From Dactylorhiza incarnata (taxonomy: Eukaryota; Streptophyta; Magnoliopsida; Asparagales; Orchidaceae): 64,000 nt of DNA. The DNA lies in NCBI GenBank assembly GCA_033032865.1, contig JAWHQI010000239.1, positions 3,134,001 through 3,198,000 on the forward strand, read 5' to 3'. The position numbers and the translations under genes were made by a program. This document shows, in pieces, positions 9,574-20,137 of the stretch. The notes under the pieces were generated by a model. That model did not search any database and was not told the origin of the DNA. It was given only the letters and a program-made list of their open reading frames with translations. The stretch's first letter is position 1, and every line of letters begins with the position of its first letter.

Positions 9574-10926
9574 ATGACTGCTGCAGAGTTTGTGTTAAAC
9601 GACGGTCTGATGTGGAAAGACGGTCGTTTGTGCGTCCCAAATGTGGGTAAGCTGCGAGAGGAATTGATGTATGAAGCGCATTTTACCAAATACTCAATTC
9701 ACCCAGGGAGCACAAAGATGTACCAAGACATGAAAAAGCTGTTTTGGTGGCCAGGATTGAAGAAAGACATCGCCTTATACGTGGCAAAATGCAAAACTTG
9801 TGCACTTGCGAAGGCGGAATGTCAGAAACCTGGAGGTTTCTTGAAGTCGTTGCTTATACCGGAATGGAAATTTGATGACATTTCTATGGATTTCGTGCAT
9901 GGTTTGCCGAGATCGCAGAGTGGGAATGATGCCGTATGGGTGATCGTGGATCGCTTGACAAAGGTAGCCCACTTTATTCCAAACCGAAAGGATGATTCAG
10001 TTGAAAAGTTAGCAAAACTTTATGTTGATAGCATTGTACGATTGCACGGTGTGCCCCGTAGCATCGTCAGTGATCGAGATGGGCGCTTCACTTCGAAAGA
10101 TTGGAGGCTAATCCACCAGTTGTTAGGTACAAAGCTGAAGTTTAGCACTGCATTCCACCCTCAGACGGATGGACAGACTGAACATACGAACAGAACTCTG
10201 GAGGATATGCTCCGAATGTGCGTCCTGGACTTCGGTAAAAAGTGGGAAGATCATCTTTTCATGATCGAATTCGCTTACAATAACAGCTATCAGGCAAGTA
10301 TAAAGATGGCACCCTTCGAGGCCCTCTATGGTAGAGCTTGCCGCACTCCCTTATCTTGGGCGGAGACAGGTGAAACGAAGCTGTTTAAGCGAATGGAAGT
10401 CGAAGAGGCAAATGCGGCTATTCAAACAATCCGTGAGAGATTGTTAATTGCGCAAGATAGGCAGGCAAAGTACTACAATGCCAAGCACAGAAACGTCGAG
10501 TTCGCCGTGGGAGACTGGGTTTATCTCAAGATCAAACCTTTCAAGGGTGTGTCCCGGATTCGACGCTTGAAAAAGCTGAGTCCAAGATACCTGGGACCGT
10601 TTGAGATACTGGAACGTGTTGGTGAAGCTGCCTATCGACTCGATCTTTCGACAGAGTTGAGTAGTCTGCACGATGTGTTCCACATATATGTATTGAGGAA
10701 AGTTGTACCAGAGCCTAGCCAAGTGCTTGTGGCTAATCAGGTACCGGTCGATGATGGGTTGAAGACAAAGGTCACAGCTATTAGCATCGAAGACACTGAG
10801 ATCAAACACCTGCGAAATAAAGTGATCAAGATGGTCAAAGTTCGCTGGAACAACTGTGGTCGTGAGGAGCTTACATGGGAGCGCGAGCAAACCATGCGTG
10901 AGGAGTTTCCCGAGCTTTTCAGTTGA
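9574..10926 (+). CDS. pol: B integrase with GPY/F module and C-terminal chromodomain
   Basis: This 450-codon open frame is undamaged internally. An HHCC zinc finger (HFTKYSIHPG...CKTCALAK) lies at residues about 31-72. The DDE core shows DFVHGLPRSQSGNDAVWVIVDR, then VSDRDGRFTSKDW, then HPQTDGQTEHTNRTLEDML. A GPY/F-type motif, PRYLGPFEILERVGEAAYRL, follows near residue 330. The end, MVKVRWNNCGREELTWEREQ, resembles the reduced chromodomain of plant chromoviruses, which targets integration to marked chromatin. In a living copy it would be the C-terminal part of the Gag-Pol polyprotein. Confidence 0.9.
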   Translation: MTAAEFVLNDGLMWKDGRLCVPNVGKLREELMYEAHFTKYSIHPGSTKMYQDMKKLFWWPGLKKDIALYVAKCKTCALAKAECQKPGGFLKSLLIPEWKFDDISMDFVHGLPRSQSGNDAVWVIVDRLTKVAHFIPNRKDDSVEKLAKLYVDSIVRLHGVPRSIVSDRDGRFTSKDWRLIHQLLGTKLKFSTAFHPQTDGQTEHTNRTLEDMLRMCVLDFGKKWEDHLFMIEFAYNNSYQASIKMAPFEALYGRACRTPLSWAETGETKLFKRMEVEEANAAIQTIRERLLIAQDRQAKYYNAKHRNVEFAVGDWVYLKIKPFKGVSRIRRLKKLSPRYLGPFEILERVGEAAYRLDLSTELSSLHDVFHIYVLRKVVPEPSQVLVANQVPVDDGLKTKVTAISIEDTEIKHLRNKVIKMVKVRWNNCGREELTWEREQTMREEFPELFS

Positions 10927-10989
10927 GGTACAAATCATATTTCATATTTTTGTGATTATTTGCACTGTTAGAATTTTGGGACGAAATTC

Positions 10990-11007
10990 TTTTAAGCGGG
11001 GGAGAAT
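10990..11007 (+). other. Polypurine tract of B
   Basis: AAGCGGGGGAGAAT directly precedes the 3' LTR. It would prime plus-strand DNA synthesis and it fixes the LTR start. Confidence 0.85.
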
Positions 11008-13122
11008 TGTAAGACCCCAAAATACATGTGCATGCACAAATACAAAAAAATAAGCAAGAGTTGTAGTCAGGGAGCTAGCGCGAGGCACTAGTGCTAGCGC
11101 CGGCGTTAGCATCTCTTAGCGGTACCGACTCAGGATAGCGCCAGGCGCTAGCAACTAGCGCCGGCGGTAGCGGGAAAATCATATATGCTCCAAAATCCGA
11201 CCCTTTTCCCATTTCTCTGCCTTTTTCTGATCTGAGCGCTGAGAGGAGAGCTGAGGGCAGAGGTTTGGGAGCAAGGGAGGAGATCTGTTGGCGTTGCGCT
11301 TTCATCGTGCCAGGAGGGTGATAGCATCTGCATTCTTGTGCCACCGCGGATTCCAGCCTTCCCCTCTCAATCCTATGGCACCGAAACGGCCTACAAGGGT
11401 AACGATTCTCCTCCCTAATCCTTGGACATGAACGTCCTTTGATTTGCATGTATTTAGGAATACTTCTACGAAAAAGTAGATCGGATCTTCCGGTGGGATG
11501 AAGTGATTTCCCCCACAAATGACATATAGAGCCCGGAACGGTAGTACGGGCATAGGCATGCCGTGTGAAGCCCATCTGGACAAGTCGAGCCGGATTGGTG
11601 ATGTTTTAATGCGTGTAACGTGCCGGAGAAAAATCCGTGTACAGACTGTGATTCGGGTCATGTGAATGTTATTGTGCAGAAAATAGGACCTGGAGGTATT
11701 GTCCAGGCTGTACCCGAAAAATCGTAGCAGAACTAGGTTCTGCTGCTAGCACCGGGCGCTAGCGTTAGCGCCGGCGGTAGCTCCAGTTGAACTACCCGTG
11801 TTGTTATCTGGAGGTGTTTTCCCATAGGTGGCTGTACAGATTTCTGTTACCAGTGCCGGGCAGAACTAGGTTCTGTTGCTAGCGCCGGGCGCTAGTGCTA
11901 GCGCCTGCGGTAGCGCCCAGCACGCAATTTGTGTGCTTCAGTGTTACCCAATGTCCTGGGGACTGGATATATAGCAGATAAAGCTGTGGAAGTTGCAAAG
12001 CCCAGCTTTAAGTGTCGGGCACAAGGTGACGCTTACCCGTATCGTGCATAGTTGAATCGCGATAATTGAGCACGGGCCTAGCTGATCTGAACCCTCCCAT
12101 AGTCGTGGTGAAGAGGTCGCCCCTCGGTGCACCGGACTATGGAAGAGTACCGGAACTTCGTGTGTACGGCCTAGCTCAATTTGCTTGTCTAAGTTGAAAT
12201 AGGACTTAGCGTAAGGGCGTAACTCAGGGAGTATGCCAAAGTGTGCCTTGAGAGCACAAAGCGGGTGGCTTGGTTTGCCTCCGTTGGTGTTGTTTGCGGA
12301 TATATATATGCTGCTGACTCTTACTTGCAGGGAAGGAGCACCGCCGCCCCGAGTGTGGGGCGGGGTCGTTATAAATCTTGGTCAGGTAAAGCTGACCGGT
12401 TGCATGTTTTCCCACCAATTGGTGGATTTGCTTATACAGGTCCCGGTGAGACTAGCGGGAGATAACGGGCTGAAGCCCCTGCTGCTGTGTTGTGCTGGCC
12501 CTTGAGGACTTAGCGTAAGAGCGTAACTCAGGGAGTATGCCAAAGTGTGCCTTGAGAGCACGAAGCGGGTGGCTTGGTTTGCCTCCGTTGGTGTTGTTTG
12601 CGGATATATATATGCTGCTGACTCTTACTTACAGGGAAGGAGCACCGCCGCCTCAAGTGTGGGGCGGGGTCGTTATAAATCTTGGTCAGCTAAAGCTGAC
12701 CGGTTGCTTGTTTTCCCACCAATTGGTGGATTTGCTTATACAGGTCCCGGTGAGACTAGCGGGAGATAACGGGCTGAAGCCCCTGCTGCTGTGCTGTGCT
12801 GGACCTTGAAGGCCAAAGCTTTTGTTTACTTTGTTCATGTGTGGCCGGCCTGCGTGCCGATGTTTGGAAGCCACTTTTTTGATGTAAACAAACTTATGCA
12901 ATAACTGTTATGTATTTCATTCCGAGTAGTTTTGTGGACATGTATATAACTGGTTTCAAGTAAATGATAAATATGCTTCCGTTGTGACTCTGATGCTGAG
13001 ATAGTTATAGTTTTTAACTATTTAATGCTAATTTTAGTAACGCGCTCTTTTGTTCATTTCATATGGCGTGGGGTCCCGACCGGACCTACTGTTATATGCT
13101 ATGTGACAGGGAGGGTGTTACA
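11008..13122 (+). repeat. 3' LTR of B (2115 bp)
   Basis: It starts TGTAAGACCCC and ends GTGTTACA, followed by the duplication CAAAG. It carries an extra 47 bp near 11997-12043 and a tandem duplication at 12202-12809. Recurring ORFs of 90 and 74 codons are products of the duplicated unit. Confidence 0.93.
12202..12809. repeat. 304-bp tandem duplication in the B 3' LTR
   Basis: The first unit is 12202-12505 and the second 12506-12809. The 5' LTR has one unit. The copies differ by only a few bases, so the duplication happened after insertion or just before it. Confidence 0.88.
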
Positions 13123-13127
13123 CAAAG
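13123..13127. repeat. Target site duplication CAAAG, right of element B
   Basis: Identical to 4353-4357. Confidence 0.93.
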
Positions 13128-14420
13128 AGGGTAGGGGGTCCTTTGCCGTCCGGTGGTAGCCAGAGTGGGGGTTTCAGGGAGGGGAAAGGAGCTCAAAAAT
13201 AAGCCCCTTAGGATGCTTGATTCGAGCCCTATTTGGCTCGAATCAAGCCCCAAATTCAGGGAGATCTAGCACTAAGGGAGGATAATAGGATCGGACCTGT
13301 GTGGTGGCCGGAAGCCACGTATTCCTGCTAGTTGACATGGCCGGATTTAAAGTTTTTGGTTCCATGACTTCCCTGGTCTCCAGAGCCTGATTCTTCTTGG
13401 AAAATTGTGGATTTTTCTCCTCTCTAATCACTGATGGTGGTTGGGGTTCCAATTTGAAGTTTTGGGTGCTTTATTCCTAAAATCCATTAATGGACATTAA
13501 GGGGAAATTTTGGTTTTGCTTGGGGGAGGTTAATGGGACCATAATTTGGCCGGGAGAAGGCTGGAAACTTCTCTTCTCCCCAAGAGGAGAAGAATGGGTC
13601 CATTATTGGGGGAGATTGGAGGTTTCTTCTTCCTCCCCATTAATCCCCCTCTTTCTCTCTCTTTCCATCTGAGGCTTTCTCTCTCCTAGTGAATTCTCTG
13701 AAATTGAATGGTCAATTCAGTAACTCCCAGCCCCATTAGCTAGTGGACCACTTCAGTTGGGTCAAGCCTAAGTGGATTGGGCTTGATTAGGTCAAAATAA
13801 GTCATTTTGACCTAAACCTAAGGTGGAGTGGACTTTGGTCACCTTGACCATTTGGGTTGAACCCAATGGGGGGCTACTAACTCATTTGCCTCCCCTAAGT
13901 GTTAGGAAGGTCTAGGTTGGGTCAATTTGGCAAAGTTAGGGCCAATTGACCCTTATACCATTTTGACCAAAACAGGGCTAGAGTTGACTTAGGTCAAATT
14001 GGCCAAATTGGTGGGCCCATGATGGGGCTTTTTGGTCCATTGGGTCCCTAATATCCCTATGAGGGTAGGGTCATGGTCAATTTGGCATGGTGGAGGTCAA
14101 TTGACCCTTGTTAGGCTACTTTGACCATTTTAGGGCTGGGGTTGACTTTGGTCAACTTGGCCTTTTAGTTGACCCCAATGGGTCCTTGGTGCTTTAAAGG
14201 GCCCCTAATGGGTTAGGGATGTTATGGTGGGGTCAAAGGACCAAGGTGAGGCCCTAAAGTCCAACCCTAGGCTTGGTAGCTAGAATTGCTATTTGTAGGC
14301 CACTGTGGTTTTCCTCCTTCTTGCCTAAGCTCACATGGTCTTTTGTGCTTCCTATGGTTTTGACATGACCTAGTCATGACAAAACCATCTTAGGGGTCTA
14401 GTTGTTTGAGGGATGTTACA
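13128..14420 (-). repeat. A LTR shared with A', U3-side part
   Basis: Continuation of the LTR broken at 4357. It ends GGGATGTTACA at 14420 and aligns with 56850-58133. No gene is seen. In minus-strand sense this half is U3 and carries the TTGAC array at 13761-14236. Short ORFs near 13243-13672 are chance. Confidence 0.88.
13761..14236. promoter_or_regulatory. W-box-like TTGAC/GTCAA array in A U3 (left LTR)
   Basis: I count 17 TTGAC or GTCAA cores in about 480 bp, against about one by chance. They include a perfect palindrome, GGTCAATTGACC, at 14095-14106. TTGAC is the core bound by WRKY transcription factors. Sixteen occur at the equivalent place in the right LTR. Confidence 0.6.
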
Positions 14421-14440
14421 TACCCCAATACATAATAATA
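14421..14440 (-). other. Polypurine-tract region of A
   Basis: On the minus strand ATTGGGGTA directly precedes the LTR and is preceded by a GGGGACGAAATTTT-type sequence that is common at the 3' end of plant Ty3/gypsy internal regions. The tract is short and partly decayed. Confidence 0.55.
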
Positions 14441-15038
14441 AAAATTTCGTCCCCGAAATTCATGTTAGGCCTGCGGGGTTTCTACCGCAAGTGATTAAAT
14501 GTAACATCCCAAGAAAAATTATATTATTCATGTCGCAAAGAGCTCCGGATACTTTTGCTGCATCAAGTCCAGTGGCTCCCAGGTATGCTCCTCCTTTCCA
14601 TGATTTCTCCATAGGACTTTGACAAGCGGGACCTTCTTGCATCGCAAGACTCGCATCTCCGTATCGTCTATCCAGGCCGCTCCAGGTGAACCGATCGATT
14701 AGTAGCTACTTGCCCATCTATAGTAGATATTTGATGCTTTGTCCGTATTAGAGCCTTTATAAGTGAGGAGACGTGGAAGTCATCGTGTAATCCCGCTAAC
14801 TCCAGCGGTAGTTCCATCCTGTAAGCCAAGGGGCCGATCCGCTCGAGGATCCTGCAGGGCCCCATATATCTCGAACTGAGCTTCTTCCGCCCGCGTACCC
14901 GCGAGACTCCATGCATCAAACGTATCTTCAAGAATACCCGATCTCCCACCTGGAACTCTGCCATACGATGTCGCACATCGTAATACTTGGCCTTCCTGCT
15001 CTATGCCTCCAGCATACTGTCTCGAATCAGCCATACAT

Positions 15039-15090
15039 GAGCCTCAGTGTCCTCCACGAACTCTGAGCCTCAGTGTCCTACACGAACTTT
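15039..15090. repeat. 26-bp tandem duplication inside A integrase
   Basis: Two adjacent copies of a 26-bp unit beginning GAGCCTCAGTGTCCT differ at three positions. It shifts the integrase frame by two bases. Confidence 0.85.
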
Positions 15091-15396
15091 GAGTCGAGTG
15101 CCTTGGGATCCTCATCCTGGATCCAAGACAATGGGGTCCAGCATCTTCATCCATATAATGCCTCGTAGGCTGCCATACCTAAGCTAGCATGGTGACTATT
15201 GTTGTATGAGAACTTGACTAATGACAATAGTCTCTCACATGGCTACCCGCAGTTCAGAATGCATAGGAGTAGAAGATCCTCCAAGGTACGGTTGGTACGC
15301 TCCGTTATCCCATCTGTCTGAGGATGGAATGCGGTGCTGAATGTCAATCGGGTGCCCAGGTAAGCCTGCACCGCTCTCTACTCCGTAGAAGTAAAC

Positions 15397-15401
15397 CATC
15401 C
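15397..15401. repeat. Target site duplication CATCC, left of element C
   Basis: Repeated at 43687-43691 on the other side of C. Confidence 0.92.
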
Positions 15402-15669
15402 TGAAAGTGAGGTTAGATCATAAATTAACTCTAGAGGGGGGGTGAATAGAGTTTTAAAACTTTTCCCTTAGTTTTATAGCGGAATTAAAATAGTGATATT
15501 TATATATGTGTGTATAGAGTGATTTATAAAAACTAAATAATCACAAATCAACACAGCACAAGCAACACAGAAATTCACCGGCACAAAGACACAAGGATTT
15601 TTATAGTAGTTCTCCAATAAACCTGGGTACGTCTACTCTTCTACCACACTTGGTAGGATCCATTAGGAT

Positions 15670-15785
15670 TTTTGATCAGGTGCCCTCACACCAAGGGGTT
15701 TTTGTTCAGGTGTCAACACACCACAGAGCTTTTGATCAGGTGCTCAAAACCAACTAGATTTTTTGATCAGGTGTCTTGCCACCAA
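15670..15785. repeat. Array of four GATCAGGTG units forming short hairpins
   Basis: Four units, 32-35 bp apart, contain TTTTGATCAGGTG or a close variant. Three are followed by a CACC that would pair with GGTG across six bases. Equivalent arrays lie at 42082-42196, 27818-27930 and 37982-38091. Confidence 0.7.
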
Positions 15786-16493
15786 TGGGTAAACTTTTGA
15801 AGGGAGTTTTAACCCTATACAAGATGGGATAGAGAGGGGTTTAGATGTTCTTCTCTGTCAAGATGCTGAGAGAAGACTCTAGTGGATGTATGTTGAAAAA
15901 TGCTCCCTCTGTCTGATATGAAGTTGTTAGACGGTATGAGGACGGAAGCTTCTTCTTGAATGAGTGATCTTCCTGTAGCTGATTAAACTGAGAGAACAAG
16001 TTCTCCAATTTGTTGTTGCTCTTTTGAAGATCTAAACTTGCAGCAAATGACTGAGAGAAGTGTTGATGATGTTCTCAGTATGTAAGTGCTACTAGAGGAG
16101 GAAGAAGAAGCTGTGTTGCTTTTGTTCTTCTGTTCTTCCTTTCTCTTTTCTTTCTTTCTTTTTCTCTGTACAGCTATTCTTGATATGTTCTGTATTGATC
16201 TTGTCGAGAAGACTGAAGGTAATAATCTGCTGTATCTTCTTCCTTATTCTCTTTTGAAAATCTCTGACAAATAATAAATGCAATCCCTTATATTAAGGAA
16301 TAAATATATCTGAATAGATATTCTGGGAACAGTAAATCTGTTGCGCCGTATATCTCTTTCCTTTTCCTTGAAATGTCATTTTCCGAGGAAATGTCAACGA
16401 CTATAATCTTGGAATAATAAAATAGAAGGAATAAGTATAATATCCTTACTTGTCTGACTGAATACGTCCAAGATTTGAATAGTTCTGTTACTT

Positions 16494-17165
16494 TCGTCGA
16501 TCTGAGTGTTGATTTCGTCGACCTGAAGCTTTAATTAGTCGAACTGAACTTCTGATAAATATTCGTCGAACGCAGACTTGAGTTCGTCGATCTTAGAATA
16601 GATTTAGTCGAACTGAACAAAGAAATCATAATCTGGCTGGAAGAATAGCTTTTAGTCGATCTGAATCATTTTCGTCGAATGCAGAGAACAAGTCTGTTCG
16701 TCGATCTCAAGATTTTCGTCGATCTGAGCATCTGAAAAAGATTCGTCGAACGCAGACTGGAGTTCGTCGAACGGAAGGATTCGTCGACCGCTGAACCTGA
16801 ATAAATTCATCGACCGCTGAGCCTGGATACATTCGTCGACCGTTGAGCTTGAGCAAAATCGTCGAGAGCTGAGCTGAGCAAATTTTGTTGACTGCTGAGC
16901 CGGGGTCTGTTCGTCGACCGCTGAAACAATCTGTTCATCGACCGCTGAGACGGGATCGTCGACCGTTGAGATGAGCTTGAAACAAGCCGTTCGTCGAACA
17001 CGGAGAGCATGTCGTTCGCCGAACACAGAGAGCATGCCGTTCGTCGTACATAGAACATAAGCCGTTTGTCGAACGCAGAGAGCATGCAATTCGTTGAATG
17101 CAGAACGCAAGCTGTTCGTCGAACGCAGAGAGCAGTTCGTCGAACGCAATATGGAGTTCGTCAAA
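16494..17165. promoter_or_regulatory. TCGTCGA motif array in C U3 (left LTR)
   Basis: I count 17 exact TCGTCGA copies plus many one-base variants, mostly within TTCGTCGAACGCAGA or TTCGTCGACCGCTGA, spaced about 20-45 bp. In element sense they lie in U3. The right LTR has the same array at about 42909-43555. Confidence 0.75.
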
Positions 17166-17297
17166 CACAGAACCTGAATGAATTCTTGAGTTCTAACAGC
17201 CTAAACTCTTGACCCATAAACTATACATTGGGGTCAACTTGATCCTAGTCAACATATAGTGATCCTAGCCCAAATCAGAAATAGGGTTGTTCCAACA

Positions 17298-18212
17298 ATC
17301 TCCCCCTATTTGGGTTAGGACACTATTTCACAAAAATTGAAAACAAACAAATACAACAGAGCATATATATCTGATATATTTTAAATATTCCATCAGATAT
17401 AAAATAAATAATACTCTGAGCTTTGAAATTACATTTCAAAAAAAACAGAAATGATAAAAACCTTTGTATTTCTCTGAAATCTGACATCTGAATTCTGAAT
17501 TCTGATCTGATAATTTTGAATTCTGTTTTCTGATTTTGTCTGAACTATATCTACTATGTTTCAGCTTTCTGAATTTGATCTAAACTTAATCTTTATATTC
17601 TGAATATGTTATCTGCCACAACTTAAATCTGAACCTGAACTTAAGTTAAAACAATTACTGCATCTGAATTTGCATTATGTGTAGCTTGTTCAGAAGTCAT
17701 CTTGCCCTTTCTTAAAGCATCTCCCTCTGAGAGTGTCTCCCCCTGAGACTGGAGGTTTTTAAGCTTTCTCCCCTTGCCTAGTTTATAGAACAACTCCCCC
17801 TGAGCAAAACACTGCATCAAATGGATCTTGTTCATAAAAACTTCTCCCCCCTGCCTAGTTTCAGGAAGGCCTGAAGCTAGGCCCCTTGAAGAAGGGACAT
17901 TTGATGGAGGTAGGGAAGGATGTAAGATTGTCATTGCTATTGTTCCTCCACAATAAAATAGAGATCAAGTGCAAAGGGAACTAGAAAGAGAAGCAATTCT
18001 GTAGGCATTTAGCTATAATGAAAAAGATTTTGATTATGAGAACAGGTCAGAAATAAAGAGCTTCATCATAACTGGGTTCGACGAAAAATGAATTTTCGTC
18101 GATCTCGGTTCGACGAACTTGATGACTTCGTCGATCTCCGTTCGACGAAAAACTTGATTTCGTCGATCTCAGTTAGATGAAGAGATGGGATAAGTAGAAA
18201 AATTAATTTTTA
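17298..18212 (-). other. C 3' untranslated region with polypurine tract and env-like remnant
   Basis: The polypurine tract is AAATAGGGGGAGAT in minus sense, next to the LTR at 17298. The stretch 17690-17935 (CCTGCCTAGTTTCAGG and nearby) matches the D env-like region near 30630-30700, so C has lost most of that ORF. At 18078-18180 are inverted TTCGTCGA/TCGACGAA pairs. The 98-codon ORF at 17934-17641 is at most part of this remnant. Confidence 0.7.
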
Positions 18213-19873
18213 TCAGATTGAGTCTCCGTCTATCATTCCTAGCTGATTTATACAGAAAATATGTTTCTTTTCATCCAAGGGTTTGGTGAAAATATCAGCA
18301 CTTTGCAAATTAGTAGAGATGAATTGTAGGCAAATTTTATTTTTATCCACATTATCCCTAAGGAAGTGGTGCCTAATTTCTATGTGTTTAGTCCTACTAT
18401 GGAGAACTTGATTTTGTGTTATAGATATTGCACTAGTATTGTCAAAAAATATAATTGAATTATTTAAGTTGACACCATTGTCTAGGAGCTGATTTTGTAT
18501 CCACAATATCTGTGAGCAGCAACTGCCTGCAGCTATGTATTCAGCTTCAGCTGTTGATGTAGACACAGATGTTTGTTTCTTACAAAACCAAGACACAAGC
18601 CTATCACCAAGAAACTGGCAAGTTCCTGATGTGCTTTTCCTGTCTACTCTGCATCCAGCATAATCTGAATCTGAGAATCCAGTTAATTCAAATTCAGATG
18701 TTGTTGGATACCAAAGTCCTAGATTAGGGCAACCCTTTATATATCTCAAAATTCTTTTTAGTAAAATTAGATGAGATTCTTTGGGGTTAACTTGAAATCT
18801 AGCACAAATATAGGTAGCAAACATTATATCTGGCCTACTTGCTGTTAAATAAAGTAATGAGCCAACAATTGCTCTATATACCTTCTGATCAACAGGTTTC
18901 CCTAATTCATCAGTATCAACAACAGCATTAGAGGGCATGGGTGTTTTCATGGTGGAAGAATCAGACATACCAAATCTTTTCACTAATTCCTTAGCATACT
19001 TAGATTGGGATATGAAGATTCCATTTGGAGTTTGCTTCACTTGAAGACCAAGGAAGTATGATAGTTCACCCATACTACTCATTTCAAATTTAGATTACAT
19101 TAGATTAGAAAATCTTTTGCATAAATTTGAATCAGTAGAGCCAAAGATAATATCATCTACATATATTTGAACTAGTAAAGTTTGATTTTTATGTATCCTG
19201 AAAAATAAGGTTTTATCTGCTATACCTCTACAGAATTTATTCTTTAAAAGAAAACTATCTAAGGTCTCATACCATGCTCTGGGAGCTTGTTTAAGACCAT
19301 AGAGAGCTTTATTAAGCCTAAATACAAAAGAGGAGTGAGTTGGAGAGATGAAACCTGGTGGTTGTTCCACGTAGACTTCTTCTTTGATTTCTCCATTCAA
19401 GAATGCACTCTTTACATCCATTTGATAAACCTTGAATTTCTTGTATGCAGCAAATGCAAGGAAGATCCTGATTGCTTCTAACCTTGCAACTGGTGCAAAA
19501 GTCCGATCATAATCTATTCCTTCTTCCTGTGAGTATCCTTGAGCTACTAGTATAGCTTTGTTTCTCACAATATTGCCATCTGCATCTAGCTTATTCCTGT
19601 AGACCCATTTAGTTCCAATGACTGGATGATTCTTTGGTCTAGGAACCAATTCCCAAACTTTATTTGTCTCAAACTGATTGAGCTCCTCTTGCATAGCAAT
19701 GATCCAGTTGGGATCTTGTTCTATATCTTGTAGGGATTGAGGTTCAATCTGAGAGATAAAACAAGTGTGCATCAGATTCTGATTAGCTTGATGCCTTGTT
19801 TGGATACCAGTTGATATGTCTCCAATTATTTGAGATCTGGGGTGATCTTTAATATTGACATAATCAACAGGCA
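18213..19873 (-). pseudogene. pol: C reverse transcriptase and RNase H
   Basis: The plant copia RT core is clear: [77 protein letters not shown] and YVDDIIFGS with both aspartates. A TAA at 19095-19097 interrupts it and the same frame resumes with the C-terminal RT and RNase H (SRPDIMFATYICARFQ, GFSDSDYAGC, STAEAEYIA, IEIRHHFLRD, ADIFTKPL). It joins the integrase across element E at 19873/26469. Confidence 0.9.
19869..19873. repeat. Target site duplication AGGCA, left of element E
   Basis: Repeated at 26469-26473. Confidence 0.92.
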
Positions 19874-20137
19874 TGATGAGTCCTGATCATATACACTTTT
19901 ATGGACTCATCTGGGCCGTTTAGTTAGTCATTTCACTGCACTTTAGCCCTGTTTTAGTTCATATTTGTTAATCCATGCTAGGTGCACCTTTTGGCCCATT
20001 TTGGTGTGATTTCATGTTTATTTTCATTAGTGGTTTTCATGCACTGTTAGGTGCCACTTTTAGTGGCTGGATTTGTGGTTGTACGCTAGAACAGGAGTCG
20101 TGCAGGTGTTTCCGGTGCAATTCTGCACAGGAACACT

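Larger units (their letters stand above)
4358..13122 (+). mobile_element. Element B: Ty3/gypsy chromovirus, Tekay/Del-like
   Basis: This 8.8-kb element is complete in structure: 5' LTR, Met-tRNA-type primer site, gag, protease, RT, RNase H, integrase with GPY/F module and a C-terminal chromodomain-like segment, polypurine tract and 3' LTR, with a 5-bp duplication CAAAG. The domain order and C-terminal chromodomain place it in the plant chromoviruses. Four to five nonsense codons and one frameshift inactivate this copy. Confidence 0.93.
14441..15401 (-). pseudogene. pol: A integrase, C-terminal part
   Basis: The best stretch, 14976-14668, reads MAEFQVGDRVFLKIRLMHG, then KKLSSRYMGPCRILERIGPLAYRM, the GPY/F module of Ty3/gypsy integrase. 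Further right (15396-14977) the integrase core is in broken frames. It joins the N-terminal part across element C: the frame stops at C (15402) and resumes at 43692. The extreme C-terminus is too decayed to decide whether a chromodomain existed. Confidence 0.8.
15402..17297 (-). repeat. 3' LTR of C (1896 bp)
   Basis: It begins TGAAAGTGAGG and ends TTGTTCCAACA on the plus strand. Two internal arrays stand out: GGTG-N6-CACC hairpins at 15670-15785 on the U5 side and TCGTCGA motifs at 16494-17165 on the U3 side. Minus ORFs across the second array (RSTN-rich) are translations of the repeat, not genes. Confidence 0.92.

Noticed and set aside
14498..14515. A second LTR start, TGTAACATCCC, inside the A integrase end
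   Set aside because: No matching LTR end, primer site or duplication is nearby; it is an isolated match.
16652..17164. 170-codon RSTN-rich ORF in the C LTR
   Set aside because: It is a translation of the TCGTCGA minisatellite.
16494..17165. Regularly spaced repeats that resemble a CRISPR array
   Set aside because: Units are degenerate, spacing varies, there are no unique spacers of even length or cas genes, and the array lies in a plant LTR.
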